A stretch of DNA of 14,284 bases from NCBI GenBank assembly GCA_964424205.1, contig CAYRIF010000068.1:1-14284 (forward strand), in the 5' to 3' direction. Every line of letters begins with the position of its first letter. Positions within the stretch are counted from its first letter, which is position 1. The stretch comes from CAYRIF01 sp964424205. Lineage in GTDB: Bacteria > Bacteroidota > Bacteroidia > Cytophagales > Cyclobacteriaceae. The notes under the pieces are model-generated. The model had not been told where the DNA came from and searched no databases. It saw only the letters and a program-made list of their open reading frames with translations. Positions 13,173 to 14,284 of this stretch are shown here, piece after piece. Made by a program: the position numbers and the translations under genes.

Positions 13173-14267
13173 ATGAAATTTGCTAAAAACTTTGCGCGTT
13201 ATTTTGTAGGAATCTTGTTCATAATTTCTGGACTGATCAAAATCAATGATCCTGTAGGCACGGCGATTAAAATGGAAGAGTATTTTGATGTTTTTGCGTC
13301 TGACATTGCTTCGTTTTTTCATGTGTTTACTCCTTATGCTTTAGCCATAGCGGTTATCATGAGTGTGCTAGAGGTGGTTTTAGGCATCGCCTTACTCATT
13401 AAATATAGAATGAACATTACCATATGGGCACTCGGTCTGATGATAGTATTTTTCACATTCCTTACTTTTTACTCCGCTTATTTCAATAAAGTAACAGATT
13501 GCGGATGCTTTGGTGATGCCATCAAACTGACCCCTTGGCAGTCATTTAATAAGGATGTCGTCCTCGTTATTTTGATTGGTGTTTTATTTATAAATAGGTA
13601 TAAGTTTATCCCTTTTGTAAAGGAAAAAATGGGAGATGTTATTTTGCTGGTGGCAACATTGGCGATTATGGGAGCAGCGATTTATGCCATCAATCACTTG
13701 CCATTTAAAGATTTCAGGGCTTATAAAATTGGTGCAAATATTCCTAAATCTATGCAGCCATCCGAAGAACTGCGGTATAAATTTATTATGAGCAAAGATG
13801 GGGAGGAAATTGAATTTGACAAATTTCCCAATGACACGACCTACAAATTTAAAGAAATGGTTTTGAAAAATCCTGATGCCAATCCTAAAATTACAGATTA
13901 CAGTGTGTGGAACGACGATGGAGATTTTACCGAAGAAACTTTTAAAGGCTTTAAGCTCATTATCATTGCCTACGATGTGACTAAAACCAATGTGGATAGT
14001 TTTATAGAAATTAATAAACTATTAGCAGGCCTAAAAGGCAGTGTTGTGGAGCCCATCGTACTCACCGCATCGGATGGTGCTACTTTCGAAGAGTTCCGAC
14101 ACCATGTGCAGCTTGCCATTCCGTATTACTTTACCGACGCAACTGTATTGAAAACTATCATCCGCTCGAATCCTGGTATTGCGTTATGGAAAAACGGAGA
14201 GGTGATGGGCAAGTGGCACTATACTGATGTGCCTGCTGCAGCGGAAATTTTAAGCCAAACAAAATGA
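13173..14267 (+). CDS. BT_3928-like DoxX/MauE membrane protein with thioredoxin-like C-terminal half
   Basis: The 364-residue inner-membrane protein has about five membrane segments in its first half (about 8-24, 54-76, 82-104, 127-141, 153-173). It opens with the DoxX-like pattern RYFVGILFIISGLIKINDPVG. A C110-G-C112-F-G-D motif follows the third segment, a feature shared with MauE-type redox membrane proteins and a likely redox or cofactor site. The C-terminal 180 residues are soluble and look like a thioredoxin-type fold without a CxxC pair (FKGFKLIIIAYDV... NPGIALWKNGEVMGKWHY). This architecture is common in Bacteroidota next to DUF1599 and tpiA genes. tpiA would be the expected next gene but lies outside the window. 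The function is unproven; periplasmic redox or membrane quality control is inference. Confidence 0.82.
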   Translation: MKFAKNFARYFVGILFIISGLIKINDPVGTAIKMEEYFDVFASDIASFFHVFTPYALAIAVIMSVLEVVLGIALLIKYRMNITIWALGLMIVFFTFLTFYSAYFNKVTDCGCFGDAIKLTPWQSFNKDVVLVILIGVLFINRYKFIPFVKEKMGDVILLVATLAIMGAAIYAINHLPFKDFRAYKIGANIPKSMQPSEELRYKFIMSKDGEEIEFDKFPNDTTYKFKEMVLKNPDANPKITDYSVWNDDGDFTEETFKGFKLIIIAYDVTKTNVDSFIEINKLLAGLKGSVVEPIVLTASDGATFEEFRHHVQLAIPYYFTDATVLKTIIRSNPGIALWKNGEVMGKWHYTDVPAAAEILSQTK

Positions 14268-14284
14268 GATTGTGAAACTATTTC

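Noticed and set aside
14272..14284. Possible start (GTG AAA CTA TTT) of the next gene
   Set aside because: Only four codons are visible before the window ends, which cannot be told from chance.

Overview
The window is chromosomal DNA of a member of the Bacteroidota, most likely a Cytophagia- or Chitinophagia-type lineage. The signs are AT-rich intergenic DNA, weak or absent Shine-Dalgarno sequences, a near-ideal Bacteroidota promoter (TTTG, 19 bp, TAnnTTTG) in front of rplU, paired ExbD/TonB genes, a folP-cdaA overlap, and a DUF1599 / BT_3928-like gene pair. No mobile element, CRISPR array, tRNA or rRNA was seen.

Layout. (1) 63-3714, minus strand: a class Ia ribonucleotide reductase operon, nrdB then nrdA, ending in a strong bidirectional terminator. 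(2) 3521-3967: an AT-rich divergent intergenic region. It holds a 16-bp perfect palindrome, a candidate nrd promoter, a 25-codon signal-peptide-like ORF, three DnaA-box-like sites and the rplU promoter. (3) 3968-4640, plus: rplU-rpmA (L21, L27) with terminator. (4) 4682-6138, minus: an SCO-family copper/thioredoxin-like lipoprotein followed by a monoheme cytochrome c lipoprotein. The SCO gene is cut by a 100-N scaffold gap flanked by an exact 55-bp duplication. Collapsing the duplication restores an intact 224-residue protein. (5) 6237-9569, plus: an ECF sigma factor, a TonB-domain protein, a canonical TonB and two ExbD proteins. No exbB is present. The leaders of this cluster are unusual: they contain 41-bp tandem repeats copying a gene start, chains of mini-ORFs, hairpins and a shared motif. 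(6) 9687-10793, plus: an exported TPR protein. (7) 10809-12532, minus: folP (dihydropteroate synthase) overlapping cdaA (diadenylate cyclase) by 4 bp. (8) 12615-14267, plus: a duplicated DUF1599 protein and a BT_3928-like DoxX/MauE membrane protein with a thioredoxin-like C-terminal half.

Together the genes cover dNTP and folate supply, translation, respiratory-chain maturation, Ton-dependent outer-membrane energisation with a linked sigma factor, and c-di-AMP signalling. Most genes are ordinary housekeeping. The parts most worth a second look are the non-coding leaders of the Ton cluster, the nrdB-rplU intergenic region and the false scaffold gap.
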